NCBI RefSeq assembly: GCF_013337045.2
Contig: NZ_CP118259.1
Span: 868,001 to 932,000, forward strand
Origin: Agrobacterium vitis
GTDB lineage: Bacteria; Pseudomonadota; Alphaproteobacteria; Rhizobiales; Rhizobiaceae
Length of the DNA stretch: 64,000 nucleotides
Reading direction: 5' to 3'
Part shown: positions 54,964 through 64,000 of the stretch, piece by piece
Layout: every line of letters begins with the position of its first letter
Numbering within the stretch: position 1 is the first letter of the stretch
Program-made: the position numbers and the translations under genes
The notes under the pieces: generated by a model
What the model was told of the DNA's origin: nothing
Databases searched by the model: none
What the model saw: only the letters and a program-made list of their open reading frames with translations

Positions 54964-56457
54964 ATGTCCATGAAACTGGAAATTTCCTTTGCCCCATCCG
55001 CCTTAATCGAGACGGGTCTGGTTCTCAGCCTGAAGGAGGCCGAGGCCTCCTTGCCAGCCGGGGCGGCCACGGTCGATCCGTCCGGAATTTTCGTGAAGGC
55101 TGCCGCAACGGCTAAGTTCAAGGCCAAGGCCATGTCGGTTCTCGACATTATCGCGCCAACCGGTTCGCCGGCGGATCGGCTGATCGTCATCGGGGCTGGT
55201 AAGGCCGCCGACCTCGTCGATCATGACTGGCTGCGTCTGGGCGGTGCGGCTGCTGCCAATCTGAAAGGCTCGGAGACAGTAACAATCTTTCTCGATGCGG
55301 ATGGGCTGGCCGTGACGGCGCAGGCCGTGCGGGATTTTGCCATCGGCATGCTGCTGCGCGCCTATTCCTTCGACGACTACAAGACGAAGAAGAAAGACGA
55401 TGACGACAAGGCCCCGTCCGCCGTCCAGATCACCCTGGTAACTGCTGTGGCCGACGCTGCGGAACGGTTGTTTGCAGCTGAGGGCCGGGCAGTTGTCGAT
55501 GGTGTTCTTCTGGCGCGCAACCTCGTCAACTTGCCGGCCAATGTGCTGGGGCCGGTGGAATTTGCCGACCGCGCCAAGGCGCTGGAAGCGCTAGGCGTCG
55601 AGGTGGAAATTCTCACCGAAACCGAAATGGCCAGCCTTGGCATGGGTGCGCTTCTGGGTGTGGCCCAGGGCTCGGTCCGTCCGCCGCGCCTTGCTGTCAT
55701 GCAGTGGAAGGGCGGCTCGCCGGGTGGACAGCCCATTGCCTTTATCGGCAAGGGCGTGGTGTTCGACACCGGCGGCATTTCCATCAAGCCTGCGGGCGGT
55801 ATGGAAGATATGAAGGGTGACATGGGCGGTGCTGCAGCCGTTATCGGGTTGATGCACACGCTGGCGGCCCGCAAGGCCAAGGTCAACGCGGTCGGCATTC
55901 TCGGCCTTGTTGAAAACATGCCTGACGGTAATGCGCAGCGCCCCGGCGATATCGTCACCTCGATGTCCGGCCAGACCATCGAAGTGATTAATACGGATGC
56001 CGAAGGCCGTCTCGTGCTGTGCGACGCGCTGTGGTATTGCAACGACCGTTTCAAGCCTGCCTTGATGATCAATCTGGCGACGCTGACCGGCGCCATCCTG
56101 GTGGCGCTGGCCAATCTGCATGCCGGGCTGTTTTCCAATGACGATGCGCTGGCGGACAATCTGTTGAAGGCCGGTCTTTCCACCAATGAGCGTCTGTGGC
56201 GCATGCCGCTCGGCAAGGATTACGACAAGCTGATCGACAGCAAGTTCGCCGATATGAAAAATACCGGTGGCCGGCATGGCGGCGCAATCACGGCGGCGCA
56301 GTTCCTGAAGCGCTTTGTTGGCGACACGCCCTGGGCGCATCTCGACATTGCCGGTACGGCAATGGCCTCGCCGAAGGACGAGATCAATCAGTCCTGGGCG
56401 TCGGGCTTTGGTGTTCGCCTGCTCGACCAGTTGGTGCGTGATGCCTATGAAGCGTAA
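54964..56457 (+). CDS. pepA: Leucyl aminopeptidase (cytosol M17 family)
   Basis: A 497-residue metallo-aminopeptidase. The N-terminal macro-like domain leads to the catalytic domain with [29 protein letters not shown] and the diagnostic [14 protein letters not shown], which supplies metal ligands. Length is standard. It removes N-terminal residues from peptides; some PepA proteins also bind DNA. The start at 54964 gives the normal N-terminus. Confidence 0.96.
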   Translation: MSMKLEISFAPSALIETGLVLSLKEAEASLPAGAATVDPSGIFVKAAATAKFKAKAMSVLDIIAPTGSPADRLIVIGAGKAADLVDHDWLRLGGAAAANLKGSETVTIFLDADGLAVTAQAVRDFAIGMLLRAYSFDDYKTKKKDDDDKAPSAVQITLVTAVADAAERLFAAEGRAVVDGVLLARNLVNLPANVLGPVEFADRAKALEALGVEVEILTETEMASLGMGALLGVAQGSVRPPRLAVMQWKGGSPGGQPIAFIGKGVVFDTGGISIKPAGGMEDMKGDMGGAAAVIGLMHTLAARKAKVNAVGILGLVENMPDGNAQRPGDIVTSMSGQTIEVINTDAEGRLVLCDALWYCNDRFKPALMINLATLTGAILVALANLHAGLFSNDDALADNLLKAGLSTNERLWRMPLGKDYDKLIDSKFADMKNTGGRHGGAITAAQFLKRFVGDTPWAHLDIAGTAMASPKDEINQSWASGFGVRLLDQLVRDAYEA

Positions 56458-56471
56458 GGGATAGCCCGGCC

Positions 56472-56921
56472 TTGACCGAGGTATTGTTCTATCACCTGAC
56501 CGAGACCCGGCTGGAGGATGCGCTTCCGGCGCTTTTGGAAAAAAGCGTCGAGCGCGGCTGGAAGGTTGGTGTGGAAATGCGCGATCCGGAGCGGTGTGAC
56601 CGGCTGGATCAGCATTTATGGACCTTTCGCGACGACAGTTTTCTGGCGCATGGCATCAGCACCGGCGAGCAGGCGGAGGCACAACCGATTCTTCTCTGCC
56701 TGTCCTCAGACAATCCGAATGGGGCGACGGTGCGCTTTTATATCGATGGCGCGGTGCCGGACCTGCCGCTTGTCTATGACCGGATCGTCTTCGTGTTCGA
56801 CGGCCATGATCAGGGCGAGTTGGAAACGGCAAGAAGCGAATGGAAACGGCTGAAGGGCGAGGGCCACGCGCTGACCTATTGGCAACAGAACAACCAAGGC
56901 CGATGGGAAAAGAAGGCTTGA
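56472..56921 (+). CDS. holC: DNA polymerase III chi subunit
   Basis: A 149-residue HolC, linking the clamp loader to single-strand binding protein. It opens with TEVLFYHLTETRLEDALPAL and has a WTFRDDSFLAHG core. The only plausible start is TTG at 56472, 14 bp after the pepA stop, and the usual pepA-holC order supports it. Confidence 0.92.
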   Translation: MTEVLFYHLTETRLEDALPALLEKSVERGWKVGVEMRDPERCDRLDQHLWTFRDDSFLAHGISTGEQAEAQPILLCLSSDNPNGATVRFYIDGAVPDLPLVYDRIVFVFDGHDQGELETARSEWKRLKGEGHALTYWQQNNQGRWEKKA

Positions 56922-56930
56922 GTTTGCCAG

Positions 56931-56968
56931 ATAAAAGTGGACCCCGGTTTTCCCGATAAGATAAACGA
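56931..56968. repeat. Dispersed gene-tail repeat, copy 3
   Basis: AAAAGTGGACCCCGGTTTTC followed by CCGATAAGATAAACGA, starting about 12 bp after the holC stop. It belongs to the same family as the copies at 23738 and 41741. Confidence 0.65.
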
Positions 56969-56971
56969 GAC

Positions 56972-56995
56972 ATTGACGCGGTTTCCCGCGTCAAT
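56972..56995 (+). terminator. Terminator between holC and the chemoreceptor gene
   Basis: A perfect 10-bp stem (ATTGACGCGG and CCGCGTCAAT) with a TTTC loop, followed on the plus strand by GCGATTTTT. It lies between convergent genes and may act on both. Confidence 0.85.
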
Positions 56996-57024
56996 GCGAT
57001 TTTTGGGACGCAAGCGTTTCTGGC

Positions 57025-58932
57025 TCAGGCCGCCTGACGTTTCTGTCTTTGGCGTGCCCCGCCAGCTTCCAGCTTGAAATGCGAGATCAGCCGGGCGAGG
57101 TTCTGGGCGTCATCGGCCAGCTGGTTGGTGCTCGCAGTGGTTTCTTCCACCATGGCGGCATTGCGTTGGGTGACTTGGTCCATCTGGCTGACGGCGGAAT
57201 TGACCTCTTGCAGCTTGAAGGACTGTTCCTTGGCGGCATTGGCGATCTGATGCACCTGCGCGTTGATATCCACCACATGATCGCGGATCTTGGAAAGCGC
57301 ATCGCCGGTGGCGGTGACGAGCCGCACGCCTGCATTGACTTCCTCGCCCGATTTGGTGATCAGCGATTTGATGTCCTTGGCAGCACCTGCCGAGCGTTGT
57401 GCCAATTCGCGTACTTCCTGGGCAACGACCGCAAAGCCCTTGCCGGCTTCACCGGCACGTGCCGCCTCGACGCCGGCATTCAGGGCAAGCAGGTTGGTCT
57501 GGAAGGCGATCTCGTCGATGACATTGATGATCTTGCCGATCTCGCCGGAGGCCTGCTCGATCCGGCCCATGGCCGAGACGGCGTCATGGACGACGGAGGC
57601 CGACTGCTCGGTGCTGCGGCGGGCTTCATCCACCATGCGGCTGGTCTGCTGGGCGCGATCATTGGAGGAATGCACCGCCGTGGTGATTTCTTCCAAGGCG
57701 GAGGAGGTTTCCTCAAGGGTGGCTGCCTGTTGCTCGGTGCGCTTGGCCAGGTCGTCCGAGGCAAACCGCAATTCGCCGGAGCCGGAATTGATCATGTCGA
57801 TGGAGGAGCGCACTTCGCCGACAATGCCCCGCAATGCGGACATCGTCCCGTTGACATTCTGCTGCAACTCGGCAAACGCGCCATGGAACTGGCCGCGCAT
57901 CGTGTCGGTGAGGTCGCCATCCGAGAGGGCGGCGACGATGCGGCGGGTCTCGCCAAGGCCGGTATCGATCGACTGCACCAGTTTATTCATGGATGAGGCA
58001 AAGGCGTTCAGATCTTCGAAATCGAAATCCCGGGTGATCCGCTGGCTGAAGTCGCCGACGACGGCGGCAGCGACCACTTCGCCGATACTGTCGCGCAATT
58101 CATCGGACTTCTGCCGCATATGCAATTCCTGGGCATTCATCATCTGCACACGCAGGCCGTTCTGCTTGAAGATTTCGAGCGCCCGGGCCATGTCGCCGAT
58201 CTCGTTGCCACGCTCCAGATAGAGCACTTCGGTTTGAAGATTACCGTCGGCCAGGCGACGCATGGACCGGGTCAGCCGTTCGATGGGGTTGGACACACCC
58301 TTGAAGACGAAAACCATCGCGCCAATTCCGGCCGCCGCTCCCAGCGCCAGCACCAGTCCATTGAGCAGCAGCGAGAGCCGGAAGGCCGCGGCGGCATTCT
58401 CATACATCCGGTTGGCCGCATCGACATTGGCGTCCCGGAAGATATCGGCCTGTTCGTCCATAGCGTTATAGGCACGGACCATGTCTCCGGTCAGCAATGC
58501 CGCAGCCTTGTCCTTTTCACCTTTGGACGAATAGGCCACCATCTGATTGTGCAGCGTGACATAAGACGCCATGGCCAGCTTGAAGGCATCATAGGCCTTG
58601 CGCTCTTCAGGTAGCGAGATCAGCGTTTCATAGGTTTTCATCCGCTTGTCCAGCTTCTGCATTTCAGTCTTCAGTGCGTCGTCGGCCTCGCGGATGGCCT
58701 GGGGTGTCGTGCTCAGAATATGGCGCATTTCAAGGCCACGCAGATTGGCAAGCGAAATGTTGAGGCGATTGGTAATATCGACCGACGGAACGGCGTCCTT
58801 CGCCAATCCCTCGACATTGTCAAACACGCCGGACATGGACGATAGGGCAAAGCAGCCCTGGAGGAGAAGGAGCAACATCAGGCCACTAAACGCGCTGGCC
58901 AGCGATGTCTTGAGCGAGAAATTCAGATGCAT
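57025..58932 (-). CDS. Methyl-accepting chemotaxis protein
   Basis: A 635-residue chemoreceptor. The first membrane span is near the N-terminus ([16 protein letters not shown]), followed by a periplasmic helical-bundle sensor (about 35-185). The second span is [20 protein letters not shown], then a HAMP with [20 protein letters not shown]. The cytoplasmic signalling hairpin has [20 protein letters not shown]. The C-terminus ([12 protein letters not shown]) lacks a CheR-binding pentapeptide. The ligand is unknown. Start at 58932 gives a standard N-terminal span. Confidence 0.93.
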   Translation of the reverse strand: MHLNFSLKTSLASAFSGLMLLLLLQGCFALSSMSGVFDNVEGLAKDAVPSVDITNRLNISLANLRGLEMRHILSTTPQAIREADDALKTEMQKLDKRMKTYETLISLPEERKAYDAFKLAMASYVTLHNQMVAYSSKGEKDKAAALLTGDMVRAYNAMDEQADIFRDANVDAANRMYENAAAAFRLSLLLNGLVLALGAAAGIGAMVFVFKGVSNPIERLTRSMRRLADGNLQTEVLYLERGNEIGDMARALEIFKQNGLRVQMMNAQELHMRQKSDELRDSIGEVVAAAVVGDFSQRITRDFDFEDLNAFASSMNKLVQSIDTGLGETRRIVAALSDGDLTDTMRGQFHGAFAELQQNVNGTMSALRGIVGEVRSSIDMINSGSGELRFASDDLAKRTEQQAATLEETSSALEEITTAVHSSNDRAQQTSRMVDEARRSTEQSASVVHDAVSAMGRIEQASGEIGKIINVIDEIAFQTNLLALNAGVEAARAGEAGKGFAVVAQEVRELAQRSAGAAKDIKSLITKSGEEVNAGVRLVTATGDALSKIRDHVVDINAQVHQIANAAKEQSFKLQEVNSAVSQMDQVTQRNAAMVEETTASTNQLADDAQNLARLISHFKLEAGGARQRQKRQAA

Positions 58933-59541
58933 TGATCTGTTCCAATCGAGCCGATGGCAAAGATCATCTTTGTCCGACAGCGTGCTTGCACCATTCCGCA
59001 CAATTCATTGCGCGGAGGCTTGGAGTTTCATCATGTGACACGTGCTGGAACAGCGCCGCGGTGGAATGGATATATAAAAGCTGTAGAGTGGTTGAACCTG
59101 CTGGCAGATATGACGCGACATTCACGCTGGGGCGAGCGTTGACAGCCGACGTAGGGACATAAAACCGGCATGTTTCTTGCTGGCCCGTCCTTGCCGAGGA
59201 TGATGTTGTCTAATATTTAAAATATCTCTAATAGATAATTAACCCTGATATTTTAGGGGTTTATTGTCTTATCCTAAAAGATTCAGGGGTTTAGAGAGTT
59301 GCTTTGCTGCATTCAGTCGAATGGCTTTTGTTTGCGTTGCAAAAATAATAATAGAAAGGCGGGTTTCCGGAATTTATCTTTTATCCGATCGTTGAGTATC
59401 GGAATTGTGCATTGCTCGCTATAGTTAGTATTTAAAATTTAAAGTTGTTTTTTTATTTTGCGCATCTGTCGGCGATTTCGATGGCCGCTATAGCATCGAT
59501 GGCTTCCAAGCATTCTGATAGATTACGATCAAAAAGACGGA
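58933..59541. other. AT-rich intergenic region between chemoreceptor and ABC-F genes
   Basis: About 610 bp without a gene. The part from about 59200 to 59460 is only about one third GC by hand count, far below the chromosome, with runs such as TTTAAAATTTAAAG. A 7-bp inverted repeat (TTTTAGG 59251-59257, CCTAAAA 59273-59279) and a repeated AGGGGTTTA motif are present. It probably holds the chemoreceptor promoter at its left end. Confidence 0.6.
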
Positions 59542-61425
59542 CTAACCCGCCATCGCCTCTTCATATTCGGTTGAAAGCTCCAGCCATTGCTCTTCGGCAG
59601 CGCTCAATTTTGCGGCAGCCTCGCCGCGCTGCTTGACCTTTTCCGCCGCCTTGGCCGGATGCTTTTCATAGAGAACCGGATCTGCAAGTTCTGCATCAAG
59701 ACCTTGAATCACTGTCTCCAGTTTCTTGGTCAGCAACTCGATTTCGTTGATCTTTTTCTTCAGAGGCGCCAGCGCGGCCCGTTTTTCGGCATTGGCCTTG
59801 CGCTGGTCGGCTTTTTTCCCGGCTTCGACGGTTACGTCAATTTTTTCTTCTTTTTTTTTACCTGAGGAGACAATCAGGTCGCGGTATTCTTCCATGTCCC
59901 CTTCGAATGTGGTGACGGTGCCGTTATTGACCAGCCAGAGCCGGTCCACCGTCGCCTCGATCAGGTGGCGATCATGGGAGATCAGGATAACCGCGCCGTC
60001 ATAATCGTTCAGCGCCTCGATCAGCGCGCGGCGGCTGTCGATGTCGAGATGGTTGGTCGGCTCATCGAGGATCAGCAGGTTGGGGGCGTGAAAGGCGGCA
60101 AGGCCCATCAGCAACCGGGCCTTTTCGCCACCGGACAAATCCTTGGCGGCGGTCGCCATCTTTTCGGTGGCCAGCCCCATCTGGGCGACGCGGGCGCGTA
60201 CCTTGGCTTCCGGTGCTTGTGGCATCAGCCGGCGCACATGTTCCACTGGCGTATCCTCCGGCACCAGATCGTCCAACTGATGCTGGGCGAAGAAGCCGAT
60301 CTTCAGGCTCGGCGCCAGCCGCAGGTCGCCACTTTCCGGCGGCAGACGACCGGAAATGAATTTGGCGAATGTAGACTTACCGTTGCCGTTCGATCCCAGC
60401 AGCGCGATGCGGTCATCCGCATCGATGCGTAGGTTGAGGTTTTTCAGGATCGGCTGCCCCGGCACATAGCCAACGGCACCGCCATTGATGGCGATGATCG
60501 GCGATGCTGGCTGCTTTTCCGGCTCCGGGAAGGTGATCGGCTGGACGTGGTCTTCAATAACCGCTGAAACCGTGCCCATGCGCTCCAGCGCTTTCACACG
60601 GCTCTGGGCCTGTTTGGCCTTGGAGGCCTTGGCCTTGAACCGGTCGATGAAGGCCTGAAGATGCTTGCGTGCCGCATCGCTCTTGGCCTTCGACTTCATC
60701 TGCAGTTCGTCGTTCTCGGCCTTCTGGCGTTCGAACTGGTCATAGCCGCCGCGATAGAAGGTCAGCTTTTTCTGGTCGAGATGGACGATGGCATTGACCG
60801 CGTTGTTGAGCAGGTCGCGGTCATGGCTGATGATGATGACGGTGTGCGGATAGCGGCGGATATAGTCTTCCAGCCACAGCGTGCCTTCAAGGTCGAGATA
60901 GTTGGTCGGTTCGTCCAGCAGCAGCAGGTCCGGCTCGGCAAACAGCACCGAGGCCAGCGCCACGCGCATCCGCCAGCCGCCGGAAAAGGCCGAGGCCGGG
61001 CGCAACTGCGCTTCCTGGTTAAAGCCGAGACCGGCAAGAATGCTGGAGGCGCGCGCTTCCGCCGAATGGGCATCGATATCCACCAGCCGCATCTGGATGT
61101 CGGCGATCCGGTTCGGGTCGGTGGCCGTCTCGGCCTCCGCCATCAGCGCGGTGCGCTCCTTGTCGGCAGCCAGCACGATTTCGATCAGGCTGTCCTCGGT
61201 GCCGGGGGCTTCCTGCGCCACCTGACCAATCTTGGCATTCTTGGGGATGGAGACCGAGCCGCTTTCAGCTCCCAGGTCGCCGGTGATCACCCGAAACAGG
61301 GTGGATTTACCGGCACCATTGCGGCCGACAAGACCCGCTTTCGTGCCTGTTGGCAGCGAAATGCTGGCGTGGTCAATCAGCAGGCGGCCTGCAATACGGG
61401 CGGAGACGTCATTGATGGTAATCAT
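59542..61425 (-). CDS. ABC-F family ATPase
   Basis: A 627-residue soluble protein with two ATP-binding domains. Walker A motifs are GLVGRNGAGKST and ALLGSNGNGKST, and signature motifs FSGGWRMRV and LSGGEKARL; both have DEPTN Walker B extensions. A charged linker joins the domains and a coiled-coil tail follows. There are no membrane spans. ABC-F proteins act on ribosomes in translation or antibiotic protection; this one resembles YheS/Uup-type housekeeping members. The start at 61425 (MITINDVS) matches the family; the upstream frame overlaps the protease gene. Confidence 0.93.
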   Translation of the reverse strand: MITINDVSARIAGRLLIDHASISLPTGTKAGLVGRNGAGKSTLFRVITGDLGAESGSVSIPKNAKIGQVAQEAPGTEDSLIEIVLAADKERTALMAEAETATDPNRIADIQMRLVDIDAHSAEARASSILAGLGFNQEAQLRPASAFSGGWRMRVALASVLFAEPDLLLLDEPTNYLDLEGTLWLEDYIRRYPHTVIIISHDRDLLNNAVNAIVHLDQKKLTFYRGGYDQFERQKAENDELQMKSKAKSDAARKHLQAFIDRFKAKASKAKQAQSRVKALERMGTVSAVIEDHVQPITFPEPEKQPASPIIAINGGAVGYVPGQPILKNLNLRIDADDRIALLGSNGNGKSTFAKFISGRLPPESGDLRLAPSLKIGFFAQHQLDDLVPEDTPVEHVRRLMPQAPEAKVRARVAQMGLATEKMATAAKDLSGGEKARLLMGLAAFHAPNLLILDEPTNHLDIDSRRALIEALNDYDGAVILISHDRHLIEATVDRLWLVNNGTVTTFEGDMEEYRDLIVSSGKKKEEKIDVTVEAGKKADQRKANAEKRAALAPLKKKINEIELLTKKLETVIQGLDAELADPVLYEKHPAKAAEKVKQRGEAAAKLSAAEEQWLELSTEYEEAMAG

Positions 61426-61585
61426 GGCTGGCGTTTTGGCGGATGATGGCTGGGAAAGCAAGAGGGCGACGATGGGAAGGCAGAGCGGTTGTCCCCGCCG
61501 GAACAGCCAAAGACCAAAGGCAGGACTAACGTTCTTCTTGCGCTGCAACTGTGCGGCGTGTCCCTCGTTTACAAAGGAGAACTTA

Positions 61586-62464
61586 ATGAGCCCTTCATTC
61601 CGACACCTGATGCTTGCCCTTGCGGGCGCCATGACCGCCATGCCAGCGCCACTGCTTGCCAATGATAAAGTCACTTGCTGGGGGCTGAATACCAAAGAGT
61701 TGGCAGTGGCACCCGCCGATTATTGGACGGAGGAGCGGATGCACAAAGCCATATCCGAGCCGCTGGAACTGCCCTCGGACCAGAAAGGCTCTGGCTCCGC
61801 GTCGCCACAGGCGCTTGGCGATGCCGAGCGTGCTCCCATCAATGAAGCGCCTTACAAATTTGGCGGTAAGCTCTTCTACACTCGTGGAGGCAAGGACTAC
61901 AAAGCAAGCGCCCAGTTCGTTGCGCAAGACAATATCGTCATCGGCGCCGCGCACAGTCTGTGGTATGGAGGTAAGGAGGCAACCAACATCCGCTTCATGC
62001 AAGGTTATAATGGCGGCGGCGGGACCCGCTACGACATCGATCAGGCCGCGGTGCTGACCGAATGGACGAAGGTCGCGGGCGAGGATCCAAGCGCGAAAAA
62101 ATCCCAATATGACTATTCCGTCATGCGCACAAAGACGGCTAGCGCAGTTGGTCGCTATGATCTCGGCACTGCAAAAGTGAATGCCGCCGTGACCATTACT
62201 GGCTATCCAGGTCGACTGGAGGATGGCAACTATATGTATCGGGAAGGCGCGACAATCCTTGCTCAGGCAGGAACCTCTTTCGAAGCGAGACCTCATCCAA
62301 TGTCTGGTGGCGGTGCAAGCGGTGGGGCTTGGTTCATCGGAGATTCAGGGTCCTTCAAGGCGGTAAGCGTCGTCGCCTCGGGGACAAGCGACTATGTCCG
62401 AGGTCCGGTCTTCACGGATGACACGACGGATATGATCGCCTACGTGAAGGGCGGCTGCAAATAG
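61586..62464 (+). CDS. Secreted trypsin/V8-like serine protease
   Basis: A 292-residue S1-type protease with a clear signal peptide (HLMLALAGAMTAMPAPLLAN). The catalytic triad is visible as IVIGAAHSLW (His), QYDYSVMRT (Asp) and GGGASGGAWF (Ser). Its overall look is nearer to V8/glutamyl endopeptidases than to DegP: there is no PDZ domain. GGAG seven bases before the ATG at 61586 sets the start. The upstream open frame is antisense to the ABC-F gene. Confidence 0.85.
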   Translation: MSPSFRHLMLALAGAMTAMPAPLLANDKVTCWGLNTKELAVAPADYWTEERMHKAISEPLELPSDQKGSGSASPQALGDAERAPINEAPYKFGGKLFYTRGGKDYKASAQFVAQDNIVIGAAHSLWYGGKEATNIRFMQGYNGGGGTRYDIDQAAVLTEWTKVAGEDPSAKKSQYDYSVMRTKTASAVGRYDLGTAKVNAAVTITGYPGRLEDGNYMYREGATILAQAGTSFEARPHPMSGGGASGGAWFIGDSGSFKAVSVVASGTSDYVRGPVFTDDTTDMIAYVKGGCK

Positions 62465-62471
62465 GCTGGAC

Positions 62472-62502
62472 AAGCATGGCCGTCGTGGCGGCGGCCATGC
62501 TT
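62472..62502. terminator. Bidirectional hairpin between protease and Crp-type genes
   Basis: A perfect 11-bp stem (AAGCATGGCCG and CGGCCATGCTT) with a 9-nt loop, 8 bp past the protease stop and upstream of the converging regulator's stop. The tail CTCT is only partly U-rich. Confidence 0.7.
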
Positions 62503-62582
62503 CTCTGAACTCCTCCTCGGCGGGGTAGAAAATCGTTCAGACGAGGAGACGTCGCATAGGACGCCTTGCATTCCGTCTTGCC

Positions 62583-63305
62583 TCACCGCCGCTGGGGTGC
62601 GACGATTGACCATCCCGCCTTGCTCCGCAAAAGCTCCGGCTTGACGATCAGAATACGGTGCTGTTGCATCTGAATGACCTCCCGCGATTTCCAGATCTGC
62701 AATTGAATATTGACCTTGGGGCGACTGGCGTTGATCAATTGCCCTAGCAGGTGCTGGGGTATCACTCTGTCAATCAGTGTGCCAGCAGGGGTGGTGCGGC
62801 CATGGCGGTCTGCCAGTTCCAGCAGAACGCGCGCCAGACGGGTTTCCAGGGATTGCAGTGCCAGGCCCTCGGCAAATTGCAAGGCGGCCTGAAGTTTTCG
62901 GGCATTACTGTGTAGCCAGAAATGCGCGACCGGTGGCAGCTGTGCCAGCTTGGTGAAGGTTGCGCCTTCAATTTCCACCAGGCGAGTTTCCTCAGTTGCC
63001 GTGGCGCTCGTGCCATAGGTGCTACCCAGGGCCAATTCACTGTCGCCAATCATCTCGCCAGCACGCAACTCTCTGAAGATCACCTCATGGCCCGAGATTG
63101 ACTGGAAGGACAGGTGTACGCCGCCGGAGAGAATGATGCCGACGGCATGACAGGCATCCCCCGCCTGGAATATTGTCTGTCCATTTAAGTATTTCCGAAT
63201 GCGAAATGCCCGTTCATGCTCTGCCAGGACTTTTGGATCAAGCAAGGCAAAGGGTTCATGAGACCGCAAATTGCTGACGATAGGAATATAAGGCTGAAAT
63301 GGCAT
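62583..63305 (-). CDS. Crp/Fnr-family transcriptional regulator
   Basis: A 240-residue regulator. The N-terminal cyclic-nucleotide-binding-type beta-roll runs from about 40 to 130 (GQTIFQAGDACHAVGIILSG, RELRAGEMIGDSELALG), followed by the long dimerisation helix. The C-terminal winged helix has IPQHLLGQLINASRPKVNIQ. No cysteine cluster for an iron-sulfur centre is seen, so it is not a classical FNR. The ligand and targets are unknown. It is divergent from the RhiA-like gene, with 221 bp between the starts. Confidence 0.87.
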   Translation of the reverse strand: MPFQPYIPIVSNLRSHEPFALLDPKVLAEHERAFRIRKYLNGQTIFQAGDACHAVGIILSGGVHLSFQSISGHEVIFRELRAGEMIGDSELALGSTYGTSATATEETRLVEIEGATFTKLAQLPPVAHFWLHSNARKLQAALQFAEGLALQSLETRLARVLLELADRHGRTTPAGTLIDRVIPQHLLGQLINASRPKVNIQLQIWKSREVIQMQQHRILIVKPELLRSKAGWSIVAPQRR

Positions 63306-63526
63306 GGTCTGAAAATGTCCGTTGAGAGGAATACCACAGAGTGCCAGTCATGATTGCGAAAAATCAGGATTCAACTGTAACGTAAGGAACATGATTGGAG
63401 GAAATATTTATCTATAGTTGCATTCACGGTTGGTTACGACCGTTGTTGGCCCATCAAGGTGGTTGGCCGACAGGCGGGACAGTGCATGGTGCGCTGACTG
63501 CCGATTAACGCGACTTGGAGAATGAT

Positions 63527-64000
63527 ATGACGATTTGGATGGGAAGAAATGCGATTGAATCACAGGCAAAGGTTGAAGCTGGTCAGCCTTATTCGCTTAA
63601 GATACTGAATGAAAACACGAAATTCCAGCAATTCGCGCTCTATCAAACGATCCCGAAGGTGATCGGCTCATCCTTTGATCCGATCTCGCTTGCCTGGATG
63701 GTGGGCGGAGCTGCCGGGGGAGCGCCGGACAATCCGAGCCAGTCGCAGTTCAGCTGGACCATCGACTATGCTGCAACTGCTGGCTACATTCAGGATCTTG
63801 GTACGACGACCCAGCCGCGCAGCTTCCAGACAGCCAGCCAGGTGGGGGTTCTCATCAACTCCGCCAACACGGTAGGCGTTACCTACCAGGGGCAGTTTCC
63901 CTATGGCGCGCCCGGTTTCCCCAACGAACCCGTCAACGGCACCCAAGGGGTGATCGTCATTAAGTCCGACAACTCGTTCCCGACCGTGGCTGTCCAGCGC
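63527..64000 (+). CDS. RhiA-like protein (3' end beyond the window)
   Basis: The first 158 codons of an open gene. The pattern YSLKILNENTKFQQFALYQT, then SLAWMV, FSWTIDYAATAGYI and a TASQV segment recalls RhiA, a rhizosphere-expressed protein of Rhizobium leguminosarum, and related small bacterial proteins. This assignment is from memory of the family. No signal peptide is visible. GGAG seven bases before the ATG at 63527 supports the start. The divergent Crp/Fnr-type gene is a candidate regulator. Confidence 0.6.
   Translation, partial: MTIWMGRNAIESQAKVEAGQPYSLKILNENTKFQQFALYQTIPKVIGSSFDPISLAWMVGGAAGGAPDNPSQSQFSWTIDYAATAGYIQDLGTTTQPRSFQTASQVGVLINSANTVGVTYQGQFPYGAPGFPNEPVNGTQGVIVIKSDNSFPTVAVQR

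Noticed and set aside
61232..61585. Upstream extension of the serine protease frame
   Set aside because: It overlaps the start of the ABC-F gene on the other strand and would bury the clear signal peptide and GGAG site at 61586.

Overview
The window is chromosomal DNA from a high-GC alphaproteobacterium of the order Hyphomicrobiales (Rhizobiales). The closest fit is the Agrobacterium / Allorhizobium / Rhizobium group. The evidence is gene order (rpsF-rpsR-DUF2232-rplI-dnaB, fabD-fabG-acpP-fabF-mltG-yicC-gmk, lptF-lptG-lptD-surA-pdxA-rsmA, alr-radA-cvpA-purF), protein sequence style and rhizobial-type intergenic repeats. A secreted GH28 polygalacturonase and a RhiA-like protein suggest a plant-associated lifestyle. 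Genus-level placement is inference from memory of these families, not a database result.

Layout. 1-4.6 kb (minus): a closely packed unit, in transcription order vapB, vapC, three tandem GFA/CENP-V paralogs, a proline iminopeptidase and the start of citramalate synthase; a VOC-family gene lies upstream of vapB. 4.7-6.4 kb (minus): cysS, whose 3' third is AT-rich, followed by a coupled mini-gene that duplicates the CysRS tail. 6.7-15.3 kb (plus): polygalacturonase, the dTDP-L-rhamnose operon rfbCBDA and two glycosyltransferase-type genes. 15.4-26.1 kb (minus): an SDR gene, purF, cvpA, a sugar-nucleotide block (UDP-glucose dehydrogenase, UDP-glucose 4-epimerase, UDP-glucuronate decarboxylase), radA, a LysM + GH18-like protein and alr. 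26.2-29.3 kb: an AraC-type regulator (plus) and an amino-acid ABC importer lacking its ATPase (minus). 29.4-33.7 kb (minus): dnaB, rplI, a DUF2232 membrane protein, rpsR, rpsF. 34.0-37.7 kb (minus): a protealysin-type M4 protease with an emfourin-like partner, a short RTX-repeat protein and an aldo/keto reductase. 37.9-45.7 kb (plus): fatty-acid synthesis, mltG, yicC, gmk and a methyltransferase. 45.7-54.6 kb (minus): rsmA, pdxA, surA-like, lptD, lptG, lptF and a PAP2 phosphatase. 55-57 kb (plus): pepA and holC. 57-64 kb: a chemoreceptor, an ABC-F ATPase, a secreted S1-type protease, a Crp/Fnr regulator and the start of a RhiA-like gene.

How it fits together. The rfb operon, the two glycosyltransferase genes and the ugd-galE-uxs block supply and use activated sugars for surface polysaccharide. 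LptD/F/G export LPS to the outer surface, and the fab cluster makes acyl chains for membranes and lipid A. The conserved backbone appears to be interrupted by accessory genes in several places: between dnaB and alr, alr and radA, radA and cvpA, and rpsF and fabD.

Most unusual locus. Three copies of the extreme 3' end of cysS lie within about 750 bp. One closes a mosaic low-GC cysS, one closes a 61-codon stand-alone tail gene, and one is a 24-bp footprint at the end of the VOC gene. No CRISPR array, rRNA, tRNA, insertion sequence, integrase or riboswitch was recognised by eye.
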